Shown: positions 45,762 to 57,618 of the stretch, piece by piece
How the letters are laid out: each line of letters opens with the position of its first letter
Position numbering within the stretch: position 1 is the stretch's first letter
Source of the DNA: Bradyrhizobium sp. PSBB068
GTDB taxonomy: Bacteria > Pseudomonadota > Alphaproteobacteria > Rhizobiales > Xanthobacteraceae
Assembly: GCA_016839165.1 (NCBI GenBank)
Contig: CP069300.1
Location: 2,108,001-2,172,000 of the forward strand
Direction of reading: 5' to 3'
Length of the DNA stretch: 64,000 nt
Made by a program: the position numbers and the translations under genes
The notes under the pieces: model-generated
What the model saw: only the letters and a program-made list of their open reading frames with translations
The model's database searches: none
What the model was told of the DNA's origin: nothing

Positions 45762-48700
45762 CAACACCTGTATCCGCCTATGCCGAGATCGGCATCACCA
45801 GCAATTTCTCCTTCCTGCGCGGCGGTTCCGATCCGCGCGCCTATGTGCATCAGGCGAGCGAACTCGGAATCCCCGTGATCGGGATCGCCGATCACAACAC
45901 GCTGGCCGGCGTGGTGCGCGCCTGGAAGGAACTCGACAGCGAGAAGGTCGCCCATCCGCCAAAATTTCTGGTCGGTGCCCGCATCATCTTCATCGACGGC
46001 ACGCCCGACATCCTGGTCTATCCGCGCGACCGCGCCGCCTATGGCCGGCTGTGCCAGCTCTTGACCCGCGGCAAGCGCGGCGGCGGCATCGAGCGGATCG
46101 AGAAAGGGGACTGCCGGCTCACGTTGCCCGATCTCATCGATTTCGCCGAGGGCCAACTCTTGGTGCTGGCGCTGCCGCATCGTTTCGAGGCGGATGACGC
46201 GCTCGACGTGCTCCGGCAATTGAAAGCGAGCGCGGCCGATGGCGTCTGGCTCGCCGCAAGCCTGCTCTATCGCGGTGACGACAGGCGCCGCCTCGCGCGG
46301 CTGCATGCTCTCGCCACCGATGCCGGCGTGCCGCTGCTCGCCACCAACGAAGTGCTCTATCACCATCCCGCACGCCGCCCGTTGCAGGACGTGCTGACCT
46401 GCATCCGCGAGAAGACCACGATCGAGGCCATCGGCCGCCGGCTCGAGGCCAATGCCGAGCGGCATCTCAAGCCGGCGCATGAAATGATCCGGCTGTTCCG
46501 CGACTGGCCTGCCGCGATCGCGGAGACCATGCGTTTCGCCGATCGCATCTCGTTCTCGCTCGACCAGCTCAAATACCAGTATCCCGACGAGCCGGTGCCG
46601 CCGGGCAAGACCGCGCAGCAGCATCTGGAAGATCTGACCTGGGCCGGCGTCGACAAATATTTCGGCGGCAAGATCGACGACAAGCTCCGCGCCACCCTGA
46701 ACAAGGAGCTCGCGCTGATCGCCGAGCTGAAATACGCGCACTACTTCCTCACCGTGCACGACATCGTGCGCTATGCGCGCAGCCAGAACATCCTGTGCCA
46801 GGGCCGCGGCTCGGCGGCGAACTCTGCCGTCTGCTACGTGCTCGGCGTCACCTCGGTCGATCCGACCAAGGTCGATCTGCTGTTCGAGCGCTTCATCTCC
46901 AAGGAGCGGTTGGAGCCGCCCGACATCGACGTCGATTTCGAGCATTCGCGGCGCGAGGAGGTGATGCAATATGTCTATCGCCGCTACGGCCGCCACCGCG
47001 CCGCCATCATCGCCACCATCATCCATTATCGCCCGCGCAGCGCGATCCGCGACGTCGGCAAGGCGCTCGGGCTGACCGAGGACGTCACCGCGGCGCTGGC
47101 GGACACCGTGTGGGGCAGCTGGGGCAAGGGCCTCAACGACATGCAGGTGCGGCAGGCAGGGCTCGACCCAAAGAATGCGATGATCAACCTCGCGGTCGAG
47201 CTCGCCACCGAGCTGATCGAGTTTCCGCGCCATCTCTCGCAGCATGTCGGCGGCTATGTGCTGACCCAGGACCGGCTCGACACCTATGTGCCGATCGGCA
47301 ACGCCGCGATGGACGACCGCACCTTCATCGAATGGGACAAGGACGACGTCGACGCGCTGCACATGATGAAGGTGGATGTGCTGGCGCTGGGCATGCTGAC
47401 CTGCATCCGCAAATGTTTTGACCTGATCGATGACCACAAGGGCAAGCGCTGGGAGCTCGCTTCGGTCCCGCAGGACGACGAGAACGTCTACGACATGCTG
47501 TGCCGTGGCGAATCGCTCGGCGTGTTCCAGGTCGAGAGCCGGGCGCAGATGAACATGTTGCCGCGCCTGAAGCCGCGCACCTTCTACGATCTCGTCATCG
47601 AGGTCGCGATCGTGCGCCCCGGACCGATCCAGGGCGACATGGTGCATCCTTATCTCAGGCGGCGGAACGGCCAGGAGAAGGTGAGCTATCCAGCACCCGC
47701 GCCTGACCAGGGCGACAAGAACGAGCTCTACAACGTGCTGCACAAGACGCTCGGCGTGCCGCTGTTCCAGGAACAGGCGATGCGGATCGCGATCGAGGCG
47801 GCGCATTTCACCTCGGAGGAAGCCAACGGCCTGCGCCGTTCGATGGCGACCTTCCGCAACGTCGGCACCATCGGCAGCTATGAGGAGAAGCTGGTCGGCA
47901 ACATGGTGGCGCGCGGCTACGATCCGGATTTCGCCCGCAGCTGCTTCGACCAGATCAAGGGGTTTGGCTCCTACGGCTTCCCGGAAAGCCACGCCGCGAG
48001 CTTTGCGCAGCTCGTCTACATCTCCTCGTGGCTGAAGCATTATCATCCCGACGCGTTCTGCTGCGGGTTGCTGAACTCGCAGCCGATGGGCTTCTATGCC
48101 CCGGCGCAGATCGTCGGCGATGCCCGCAAGAACGGCGTGACGGTGCGCGAGGTCGATGTGTCCTTCAGCTTCGCGCAGAACACGCTGGAGGAGAAGGTCG
48201 GCGAGCACTGCGCGGTGCGGCTCGGCTTTCGCCAGATCGACGGCTTCCACTGGCTGGATGAGGATGAGGAGAGGCTGAAAGCTCTCCAATCGTCATTCTC
48301 CGATGCGCAATTGCGCATCGTGGGTACGCGAAGCATGGGTGTGCCTGAGTCAGGGACGCACGAACGGATGGGCTCTCTCCCCCCTTGCGGGGGAGAGTTG
48401 GAGAGAGGGGTAAGCCACGACCACCGCCCGTGCGACTTACCCCTCTCCCTAACCCTCCCCCGCAAGGGGGGAGGGAACCCGCCCACCTCCCGCGCGGCCT
48501 TGGACCAGATGCGCGTATCGACGGAGCAAGACTGGGCCGACCGCATCGTCGCCGCGCGCAACCGCCGGCCCTTCACCTCGCTGGAGGATTTCGCCCGCGA
48601 CACCGCACTCCCCAAGCGCGCGCTGATCCTGCTCGCCGACGCCGATGCGTTCCGCTCGCTCGGGCTCGACCGCCGCGAGGCGCTGTGGGCGGTGCGGCGG

Positions 48701-49342
48701 CTGCCCGACGACGTGCCGCTGCCGCTGTTCGAGGCCGCCACCGCGCGCGAGCAGCCGGATGAGGGCGCAAAACCGCTGCCGGAGATGCCGCGTCCCGAGC
48801 AGGTGGTTGCCGATTATCAGACCATCCGCCTGTCGCTGAAAGGCCATCCGATGGAATTCCTGCGCGAGATGTTCACCAAGGAGCGCGTCGTCGCCTGCCA
48901 CACCATCAACCGCAGCAACGACCGCCGCCGCGTTCGTTGCGCCGGCGTGGTGCTGGTGCGGCAGCGGCCGGGCAGCGCCAAGGGCGTCGTGTTCATGACG
49001 CTGGAGGACGAGACCGGCATCGCCAACATCGTGGTGTGGCCGAAGGTGATGGAGCAGTACCGCAAGGAGGTGATGGGCGCGCGCCTGATCCTGGTCGAGG
49101 GCTATATCCAGAGCAGCCCGGAGGGCGTGACGCATCTGGTGGCGCAGCGCATGACCGATCGCTCCCACGATCTGATCGGCCTTGCCAACGATTCCGCGGT
49201 CAGCAAGCATCCAGTGCCGGCAGGCCCTGCGCTGATCGAACCGCTCAATGACGACCGCCGCGATCACGGCGACAACTCGTCGCAAAGGATCCGCCACCCG
49301 CGCAACGTCCGCATCCTGCCGCCGTCGCGGGACTTTCATTGA
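45758..49342 (+). CDS. dnaE2: Error-prone DNA polymerase DnaE2 (ImuC), containing a translated palindromic repeat
   Basis: DnaE2 is the C-family polymerase of the SOS mutagenesis complex. The 1194-residue product has an N-terminal PHP domain (YAEIGITSNFSFLRGGSDP), the catalytic aspartates in PPDIDVDF (D389, D391, D393), the block GRGSAANSAVCYVLG, and a C-terminal OB fold (VVFMTLEDETGIANIVVWP). Residues ~872-908 (SLPPCGGELERGV to LPLSLTLPRKGGGNP) derive from a repeat between the fingers end (DEDEERLKALQSS) and WADRIVAARNRRPFTSLE. The insertion explains a length above the usual ~1080-1170. Confidence 0.93.
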   Translation: MTTPVSAYAEIGITSNFSFLRGGSDPRAYVHQASELGIPVIGIADHNTLAGVVRAWKELDSEKVAHPPKFLVGARIIFIDGTPDILVYPRDRAAYGRLCQLLTRGKRGGGIERIEKGDCRLTLPDLIDFAEGQLLVLALPHRFEADDALDVLRQLKASAADGVWLAASLLYRGDDRRRLARLHALATDAGVPLLATNEVLYHHPARRPLQDVLTCIREKTTIEAIGRRLEANAERHLKPAHEMIRLFRDWPAAIAETMRFADRISFSLDQLKYQYPDEPVPPGKTAQQHLEDLTWAGVDKYFGGKIDDKLRATLNKELALIAELKYAHYFLTVHDIVRYARSQNILCQGRGSAANSAVCYVLGVTSVDPTKVDLLFERFISKERLEPPDIDVDFEHSRREEVMQYVYRRYGRHRAAIIATIIHYRPRSAIRDVGKALGLTEDVTAALADTVWGSWGKGLNDMQVRQAGLDPKNAMINLAVELATELIEFPRHLSQHVGGYVLTQDRLDTYVPIGNAAMDDRTFIEWDKDDVDALHMMKVDVLALGMLTCIRKCFDLIDDHKGKRWELASVPQDDENVYDMLCRGESLGVFQVESRAQMNMLPRLKPRTFYDLVIEVAIVRPGPIQGDMVHPYLRRRNGQEKVSYPAPAPDQGDKNELYNVLHKTLGVPLFQEQAMRIAIEAAHFTSEEANGLRRSMATFRNVGTIGSYEEKLVGNMVARGYDPDFARSCFDQIKGFGSYGFPESHAASFAQLVYISSWLKHYHPDAFCCGLLNSQPMGFYAPAQIVGDARKNGVTVREVDVSFSFAQNTLEEKVGEHCAVRLGFRQIDGFHWLDEDEERLKALQSSFSDAQLRIVGTRSMGVPESGTHERMGSLPPCGGELERGVSHDHRPCDLPLSLTLPRKGGGNPPTSRAALDQMRVSTEQDWADRIVAARNRRPFTSLEDFARDTALPKRALILLADADAFRSLGLDRREALWAVRRLPDDVPLPLFEAATAREQPDEGAKPLPEMPRPEQVVADYQTIRLSLKGHPMEFLREMFTKERVVACHTINRSNDRRRVRCAGVVLVRQRPGSAKGVVFMTLEDETGIANIVVWPKVMEQYRKEVMGARLILVEGYIQSSPEGVTHLVAQRMTDRSHDLIGLANDSAVSKHPVPAGPALIEPLNDDRRDHGDNSSQRIRHPRNVRILPPSRDFH
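48369..48480. repeat. Palindromic repeat copy 2, inserted in frame in dnaE2
   Basis: The same element as at 44129-44239, one base longer (GGGGTAAGCC here, GGGGTAGCC there). The first half is read in a different frame from copy 1, and the extra base brings the second half into the same frame, so both copies end PLSL-x-LPRKGGGNP. Confidence 0.93.
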
Positions 49343-49405
49343 AGTTGACACAGATCAAGGCCATCGCGGAGCTCGCGTAAGACAAGGCACGAGAAGGAGA
49401 CCGGG

Positions 49406-49621
49406 ATGTCCGCAACCGAGATCGCGAAGCTTCATTTTTCAGCGGCGCTTGCCGAAGCCCAGACCGCAGGGCTCGATCACGACAGCGTCTGCCGTTCGCT
49501 GCTCGGCCTCGTTGTCTCGAAATACCTTGAAAACAGGAGCGTCGCCGACGTCCAGTCGGAGCTTCGCTTCGTCGCCGACAATTGCGATCCTGATACGGAC
49601 TTCGCGTTCATGCGCCCGTAG
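49406..49621 (+). CDS. Small protein of unknown function
   Basis: The 71-residue product (beginning MSATEIAKLHFSAALAEAQ) is soluble, helical and acidic, with no signal peptide. ATG 49406 follows a GAGAAGGAGA ribosome binding site. It lies 63 bases after dnaE2 on the same strand and could be read with it, but the family is not known to me. Confidence 0.65.
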   Translation: MSATEIAKLHFSAALAEAQTAGLDHDSVCRSLLGLVVSKYLENRSVADVQSELRFVADNCDPDTDFAFMRP

Positions 49622-49774
49622 CGCAAGCGGCGAGGGGCGTGAGCCATTATCGCAGCAATAGTGTGCGCCGCAACCAGCAGATGCCGCCTTGTGCGCCATG
49701 AACCAGTTGCTATCGTCCCGGCCGCCCGGGCGATCGATCCGGGGCCTGCAACGACAACCATTCGGGAGCATTCC

Positions 49775-50311
49775 ATGCATTATCTCACTGCGCTCATCGG
49801 CGCGGCATGCATCGCGTTCGTCACGGCCACCGGCGGATTTGCCCAGGTGCCCTCCAATCCCGACAATCCCAACGACGTCGTCCCCGATACCCTGGCGCCG
49901 CCGCCCTATGGCGAGCCGATCAATCTCGAAACCGCCAAGAAGGTTGCGGCTGCGGCGATCGCCGAGACCCAGAAGCGCAACTGGAACGCGTTCTGCATCG
50001 CGATCGTCAATCCGTCCGGCGAGCTCGTCTATTTCGAGAAGCAGGACAACTGCCAATACGCCTCGATCGGCGTTTCGCAACACAAGGCGCGCACCACGAC
50101 GCGCTATCGCCGGCCGACGCTGACGTTCGAAAACCTGATCGGCAAGGGCGCCTACTTCACCTATCTCACGACGCTCGACGACGTGATCGCCTCGCGCGGC
50201 GGCAACCTCCTGATCGTCGACGGCAAGATCGTCGGCGCCATCGGCGTCAGCGGCGGTACCGGCTCGCAGGACAATGTGATCTCGCTCGCCGGCCAGGCCG
50301 CGTTGAAGTGA
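49775..50311 (+). CDS. Exported GlcG/HbpS family protein
   Basis: The 178-residue product has a signal peptide (cleavage near GGFAQV, residue 24) and a GlcG/HbpS domain (DUF336): LETAKKVAAAAIAETQKRNW, AIVNPSGELVYFEKQDN, RGGNLLIVDGKIVGAIGVSGGTGSQD. HbpS binds heme; many homologues have no known ligand. ATG 49775 follows a CGGGAG ribosome binding site. Proline- and asparagine-rich residues between the signal peptide and the domain are probably a linker. Confidence 0.85.
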   Translation: MHYLTALIGAACIAFVTATGGFAQVPSNPDNPNDVVPDTLAPPPYGEPINLETAKKVAAAAIAETQKRNWNAFCIAIVNPSGELVYFEKQDNCQYASIGVSQHKARTTTRYRRPTLTFENLIGKGAYFTYLTTLDDVIASRGGNLLIVDGKIVGAIGVSGGTGSQDNVISLAGQAALK

Positions 50312-50650
50312 GATGACGGCGTGAAACGTCTGCCGGATGCTCGGTTCGGCAGACGCTTTCATTTGTTCGGCTTTTCAGAATTTAACTTGACGCCGGACCC
50401 AACTCAGATGTTTAATGCTACCGTCTCACCCGGCACGAGGGCGCTTCGCGGTCGTCACGAACGCGGGTCGAGATGCGGTGGACGCCGATTGCGCAACTGA
50501 CGAGTGTGCATGAGGCGGACGGCGAAGTCGTGTGGTCCTGACGCCCTAACGGCAGGTGTCTCGTCGCAGGACGCGAAGGCGTTTTGCGAAGGCGGTGACA
50601 AGCAAGCCCAGTCTCGCCGGGGAGAGCACGAAGTAAGCCGTAACCCATCG

Positions 50651-50757
50651 CGCAGGGAAAGCCGGGTTGTTTCCGGTTACACCTGTGGTCCTACCCCCGA
50701 GCTTTCTACCCATTGCTCGGGGCCCATGGGTGCGATCGGCACCCGGCTTTCCCTGCG
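50651..50757. repeat. Long structured hairpin, possible repeat or non-coding RNA
   Basis: CGCAGGGAAAGCCGGGT (50651-50667) pairs exactly with ACCCGGCTTTCCCTGCG (50741-50757). Inside, CCCCGAGC (50695-50702) pairs with GCTCGGGG (50715-50722). The result is a nested 107-base hairpin. Whether it is transcribed cannot be judged from sequence. Confidence 0.8.
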
Positions 50758-50856
50758 CCCTCTGCTCAAGAGAGGGCGGAACGAACAGCAAGGCTCGGGC
50801 AAAACATGTCGCGAGAACGTAGATGTCTGCCTCACCAGCTGCGCCACATGTTTGGT

Positions 50857-50977
50857 GTCGTCCCTGCGAACGCAGCGACCCATAACCACAATGCTGATTG
50901 TCGTGCGACGCTGGGGCCGCAACCCTCTTCAACAACACAACCCTGTGGTTATGGGTCCCGGCCTGCGCCGGGACGAC
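50857..50977. repeat. Palindromic dispersed repeat with CCATAACCACA arms
   Basis: The left arm GTCGTCCCTGCGAACGCAG through GACCCATAACCACA is an imperfect reverse complement of the right arm TGTGGTTATGGGTCCCGG through GGGACGAC. The centre is unrelated. It is of the type found scattered between genes in Bradyrhizobium, from memory. Confidence 0.8.
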
Positions 50978-51002
50978 GGTTGAGTGCGAGGCTGCAGGGC
51001 GG

Positions 51003-51290
51003 CTACTCCACCGCAGCACCCACCGGCGGTCCGCCGGGCGGGCGGTGCAGGAAGGTGATCGATGCATAGGCGCCGACCCACGAGCCCGCTGCGGCGAAGG
51101 CGACATACACCCAGTTTTCGGTGTAACTGATCACCGCATAGGAGGAGAGCAGATACCAGATGCTGCTCCAGGTCGCCGCCGGCACGCGCTTGCGCGCCAC
51201 CACCGCCGACGTAAACATGACATAGACCGCGTCGGTGGCCGCGGTCGCGATGAAAACTGCGCCGGCAGTGATGGGGTCAATGGCAGCCAT
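51003..51290 (-). CDS. Small membrane protein of unknown function
   Basis: The 95-residue product has two or three hydrophobic segments (about residues 8-28, 42-60 and 62-82) and ends in a Pro/Gly-rich tail. It starts at 51290 after a CAGGAG ribosome binding site. The lines SSIWYLLSSYAVISYTENW and FAAAGSWVGAYASI suggest a small integral membrane protein; the family is not known to me. Confidence 0.72.
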   Translation of the reverse strand: MAAIDPITAGAVFIATAATDAVYVMFTSAVVARKRVPAATWSSIWYLLSSYAVISYTENWVYVAFAAAGSWVGAYASITFLHRPPGGPPVGAAVE

Positions 51291-51318
51291 TGCAACTCCT
51301 GTTCGGGGCGGTCGGAAG

Positions 51319-51365
51319 GCATGATCCGGAAACCTGTGAAACGGCTTTCCGAAAAGATCATGCTT
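51319..51365. repeat. GCATGATCC-type palindromic repeat
   Basis: GGCATGATCCGGAAACC through TTTCCGAAAAGATCATGC closes a hairpin related to those at 30472 and 54348. A partial further copy (GGCGTGATCCGGAAAAATG) follows directly at 51373. Confidence 0.85.
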
Positions 51366-51401
51366 AAACCAGGCGTGATCCGGAAAAATGTAAGCTGTTC
51401 T

Positions 51402-51436
51402 CCCCCGCGCAAACGCGGAACGCGTTTGCGCGGGGG
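51402..51436. repeat. Perfect 16-bp inverted repeat upstream of the CoA-transferase gene
   Basis: CCCCCGCGCAAACGCG (51402-51417) and CGCGTTTGCGCGGGGG (51421-51436) are exact reverse complements around GAA. No T tract follows on either strand. It lies between divergent genes. Confidence 0.85.
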
Positions 51437-51526
51437 GCATACTCAAATCAGGTATGACGATTGAGACCGGGCACCGTCTGTTTGTCATCATGCACGGGCA
51501 TGGGTTAATCGCAAAGAGGAATGCGC

Positions 51527-52948
51527 ATGCAGGACATCCGTGAAATCCTTGCCGATATCTGGACCGGCGCCGGTGGCGCAGCGTCCGCGCTCGATACGGT
51601 CAGCCTGACCGGCAGCGAGCCGCAATTGCCGTCGTCGTTTCGTGTCGCTGCCGCAGCGCAGGCGTCGATCGCAGCAAGCGGTCTTGCCGCGGCCGAGATC
51701 TGGAAAGCCCGCAGCGGCGAGAGCCAGGACGTCGCGGTCGATATCCGCCATGCCGTCGTCGAATGCCGCAGCGAGCGCTACCTGCGGGTCGACGACAAGC
51801 CGCCGCCTCCGGCCTGGGACAAGATCGCCGGCGTCTACCGCGTTCGCGACGGCCGCTTCGTCCGCCTTCACACCAATTTTCCGCATCACCGCGACGCCGT
51901 CTGCAGGGTGCTGGGCTGCGACGCCGAGCGTGACGTGGTCCAGGCCGCGCTGCTGCAATGGGATGGCGAGGCGTTCGAGACCGCGGCCTACGCCGCCGGC
52001 GGCGTCGTTGCCTTGATGCGCTCGCATGACGAATGGTCCGCGACGCCGCATGCCCAGGCGCTTGCAAAGCTGCCGCTGATCTCGATCGAGAAGATCGGCG
52101 AGGCCGCGCCAAAGCCGTGGCCTGCGGGAAAGCGGCCGCTGGCCGGCATCCGCGTGCTCGATCTGTCGCGCGTGATCGCGGGTCCGGTCGCCGGCCGTAC
52201 GCTCGCGGCGCATGGCGCCGACGTGCTGCTGATCTCGGGTCCCGATCTGCCGGCGATTCCGTGGCTGACCATCGACACCGGCCGCGGCAAGCTGACGAGC
52301 TTCCTCGAGTTGCGCAGCGAGCAGGGGCGGGACGTGATGCGCGGTCTCGTGGCGCAGGCCGATATTCTCTCGCAGGGCTATCGTCCCCAGGCGATCGCGC
52401 GGCTCGGCTTCTCGGCGGAGGAAGCGGCGCGCATCAATCCCGGGATCGTCTACGTGACGCTCTCGGCCTATGGCCATGCCGGTCCGTGGGCGGAGCGGCG
52501 CGGTTTCGATTCGCTGGTGCAGACCACGACCGGGTTCAATCATGCCGAGGGGCAGGCCGCTGGTGTCGACGGCCCGAAGGAATTGCCGGCCCAGATGCTC
52601 GACCATGCCACCGGATATTTCATGGCGTTCGGCGCCATGATGGCCAAGGCCCGCCAGGCGCGCGAAGGCGGCAGCTGGCACGTCCGGGTTTCGCTGGCAC
52701 AAACCGGGCGTTGGCTGTGGAACCTCGGTCGCCTTGAAGGGGGCCTTGCGACCGAGGACCTCAAGGCCGATGCAGTGCTGCCCTTCATCGAGCAGCTGCC
52801 GTCCGGCTTTGGCATGCTGAGTTCGGTCCGCCACGCGGCGGTGCTGTCGCGGACGACGGCCCATTGGTACCGTCCGGCCATGCCGCTCGGCAGTCATCCG
52901 CCGGAGTTTCCGGCTCAAGAGTCTTCTGCTCCGGAGTTTCCCGGGTGA
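51527..52948 (+). CDS. CaiB/BaiF family CoA-transferase
   Basis: The 473-residue product has a class III CoA-transferase domain in its second half (GIRVLDLSRVIAGPVAGRTL, VYVTLSAYGHAGPWAERRGF, and the likely catalytic aspartate in QMLDHATGYFMAFG). The first 190 residues form an additional domain containing VYRVRDGRFVRLHTNFPHHRD, which itself resembles a C-terminal part of the same family, as in longer members. ATG 51527 is preferred over ATG 51521 because GAGGA ends at 51520. The C-terminus carries a short duplicated PEFPAQESSAPEFPG. Confidence 0.87.
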   Translation: MQDIREILADIWTGAGGAASALDTVSLTGSEPQLPSSFRVAAAAQASIAASGLAAAEIWKARSGESQDVAVDIRHAVVECRSERYLRVDDKPPPPAWDKIAGVYRVRDGRFVRLHTNFPHHRDAVCRVLGCDAERDVVQAALLQWDGEAFETAAYAAGGVVALMRSHDEWSATPHAQALAKLPLISIEKIGEAAPKPWPAGKRPLAGIRVLDLSRVIAGPVAGRTLAAHGADVLLISGPDLPAIPWLTIDTGRGKLTSFLELRSEQGRDVMRGLVAQADILSQGYRPQAIARLGFSAEEAARINPGIVYVTLSAYGHAGPWAERRGFDSLVQTTTGFNHAEGQAAGVDGPKELPAQMLDHATGYFMAFGAMMAKARQAREGGSWHVRVSLAQTGRWLWNLGRLEGGLATEDLKADAVLPFIEQLPSGFGMLSSVRHAAVLSRTTAHWYRPAMPLGSHPPEFPAQESSAPEFPG

Positions 52949-53099
52949 GACATTCAGTCGCTGTTCACGCTACCCGAACTTTAACCACAGGCGTCATCGA
53001 AGTGCGATTTATAGGTTGTTTAGAGCGCCAATTCGGCACTATTAGCGCACCGCTGGGGCTGCCCCGCCGGACCTTGCAACGATCGACCTCGCGGACCGC

Positions 53100-54347
53100 A
53101 TGCTGAGAGACATTCCCAAAAAAGTGCAGAGCCTCAGCCGCCCACGCCTGCTCGTGGCCGCTGCGGTGCTGATGGCGGCCTGCGCGGGCGCCTATGGCTA
53201 CACGCGTTTCGGAACGGAAAAGCAGAGGCCTTCTGAGGTCTCCAGCCAGTCCCGCAAGGGCGGCACGCGCTATACGCCGTCGGCGGCCGAGTGGGCCAGC
53301 CTGACCTTCCAGACCGTCACCGAGCACACGTTCCGTTCCGAACTGGTGACCGAGGGCAAGATCGGGATCGATGAGGATCGCTCCACCCCGGTCTACTCGC
53401 CCTATACCGGACGCGTCACCCGCCTTTTGGTGCGGCCGGGCGATGCCGTGGTGAAGGGGCAGCCGCTGTACGTGATCGAAGCGGCCGACACCGTGCAGGC
53501 GCAGAACGACTATGTCGCTGCGATGACGGGCCTCAACAAGGCGCAGTCGGCGCTCGACCTGGCCCAGATCCAGGAGAAGCGCGCCAAGGATTTGTCCGAG
53601 GGCAAGGCGATCCCGCTGAAGGATTATCAGCAGGCGCAGGCGGCGCTGGTGCAGGCGCAGAACGATGCGCGCTCGGCGCAGACGTTGCTGGAAGCCGCGC
53701 AGAACAAGCTGCACATCCTCGGCTTCGGCGATGACGACATCACGACGCTGCAACAGAAGGGGCGCCTCAATCCGGAAACGACGGTGTTCGCGCCGATCGG
53801 CGGCACCGTGGTTCAGCGCAAGGCCGGCCCCGGCCAGTATGTCTCGACCGGTGCCAGCGACCCGGTCTACGTGATCGGCGACCTCTCGACGGTCTGGCTG
53901 ATCGCCTTCGTCCGCGAATCCGACGCCGACAACGTCGCGGTCGGGCAGGACCTCAGCTTCAGCGTGATGGCGCTGCCGGGCAAGGTGCTGAACGCCCGCG
54001 TCAACTATGTCGCCGCCGCGATCGACGCGACCTCGCGCCGGCTCCTGGCCCGCGCCACCATCGACAATACCGACAAGCGGCTGAAGCCTGAGATGTTCGC
54101 CAATGTGACGCTGTATTCGAAGGGCGACCATCCGGCGGTCGGCGTGCCGAAACAGGCGCTGATCTACGAAGGCGATCAGGTTCGGGTCTGGGTCGCGCGC
54201 GCCGAGGACAAGACCATCGAACTGCGCCAGATCAAGCCCGGTCTCATCAATGGCGACCTCGTCGAGGTGGCCGGCAATCTCAAGCCGGGCGAGCAGATCG
54301 TGACGAAGGGAAGCCTCTTCATCGACCGCGCCGCGTCCGGCACCTAG
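53100..54347 (+). CDS. RND efflux periplasmic adaptor (CzcB/CusB-like)
   Basis: The 415-residue membrane fusion protein has an N-terminal hydrophobic segment (residues ~17-34, possibly a lipobox at MAAC), a biotinyl-lipoyl-like first half (VYSPYTGRVTRLLVRPGDAVVKGQPLYVI), a coiled-coil hairpin (residues ~135-205) and the C-terminal barrel (VFAPIGGTVVQRKAGPGQYV). It would link the inner-membrane pump at 54484 to an outer-membrane channel. A palindromic repeat directly after its stop separates it from the pump gene by 136 bases. Confidence 0.9.
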   Translation: MLRDIPKKVQSLSRPRLLVAAAVLMAACAGAYGYTRFGTEKQRPSEVSSQSRKGGTRYTPSAAEWASLTFQTVTEHTFRSELVTEGKIGIDEDRSTPVYSPYTGRVTRLLVRPGDAVVKGQPLYVIEAADTVQAQNDYVAAMTGLNKAQSALDLAQIQEKRAKDLSEGKAIPLKDYQQAQAALVQAQNDARSAQTLLEAAQNKLHILGFGDDDITTLQQKGRLNPETTVFAPIGGTVVQRKAGPGQYVSTGASDPVYVIGDLSTVWLIAFVRESDADNVAVGQDLSFSVMALPGKVLNARVNYVAAAIDATSRRLLARATIDNTDKRLKPEMFANVTLYSKGDHPAVGVPKQALIYEGDQVRVWVARAEDKTIELRQIKPGLINGDLVEVAGNLKPGEQIVTKGSLFIDRAASGT

Positions 54348-54392
54348 GCATGATCCGGAAAAGTGCTTAGCGGTTTTCCGAAAAGACCATGC
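54348..54392. repeat. GCATGATCC-type palindromic repeat between the RND adaptor and pump genes
   Basis: GCATGATCCGGAAAAGTGC through GTTTTCCGAAAAGACCATGC begins one base after the adaptor stop codon. A second hairpin CAGGACGAC/GTCGTCCTG (54407-54438) follows. The structure could uncouple expression of adaptor and pump; this is inference. Confidence 0.87.
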
Positions 54393-54483
54393 TCAAACGG
54401 TGAGAGCAGGACGACGTTTCGAAGCAAAAGTCGTCCTGTTCTTGCAATCAAGAAATCCCTTCCAGTTGAAAGTGACGATCTGA

Positions 54484-57610
<3,127 letters not shown>

Positions 57611-57618
<8 letters not shown>

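Larger units (their letters stand above)
50312..51002. other. Long repeat-rich intergenic region
   Basis: These 691 bases contain a structured element with a 17-bp stem (50651-50757) and a palindromic element (50857-50977), described separately. No protein-coding gene is credible. Much of 50500-50860 resembles a sequence I associate with multicopy intergenic repeats of Bradyrhizobium. Confidence 0.5.

Noticed and set aside
45686..48289. Very long open frame (867 codons) on the minus strand opposite imuB/dnaE2
   Set aside because: It mirrors the codon structure of the real genes in a GC-rich genome; the translation is rich in Arg, Gln, His and Asp with no domain. The same applies to 21821-23983 opposite hpnN, 57776-60334 on the plus strand opposite the amidohydrolase and TolC genes, and 5623-6891 opposite the MMPL transporter gene.
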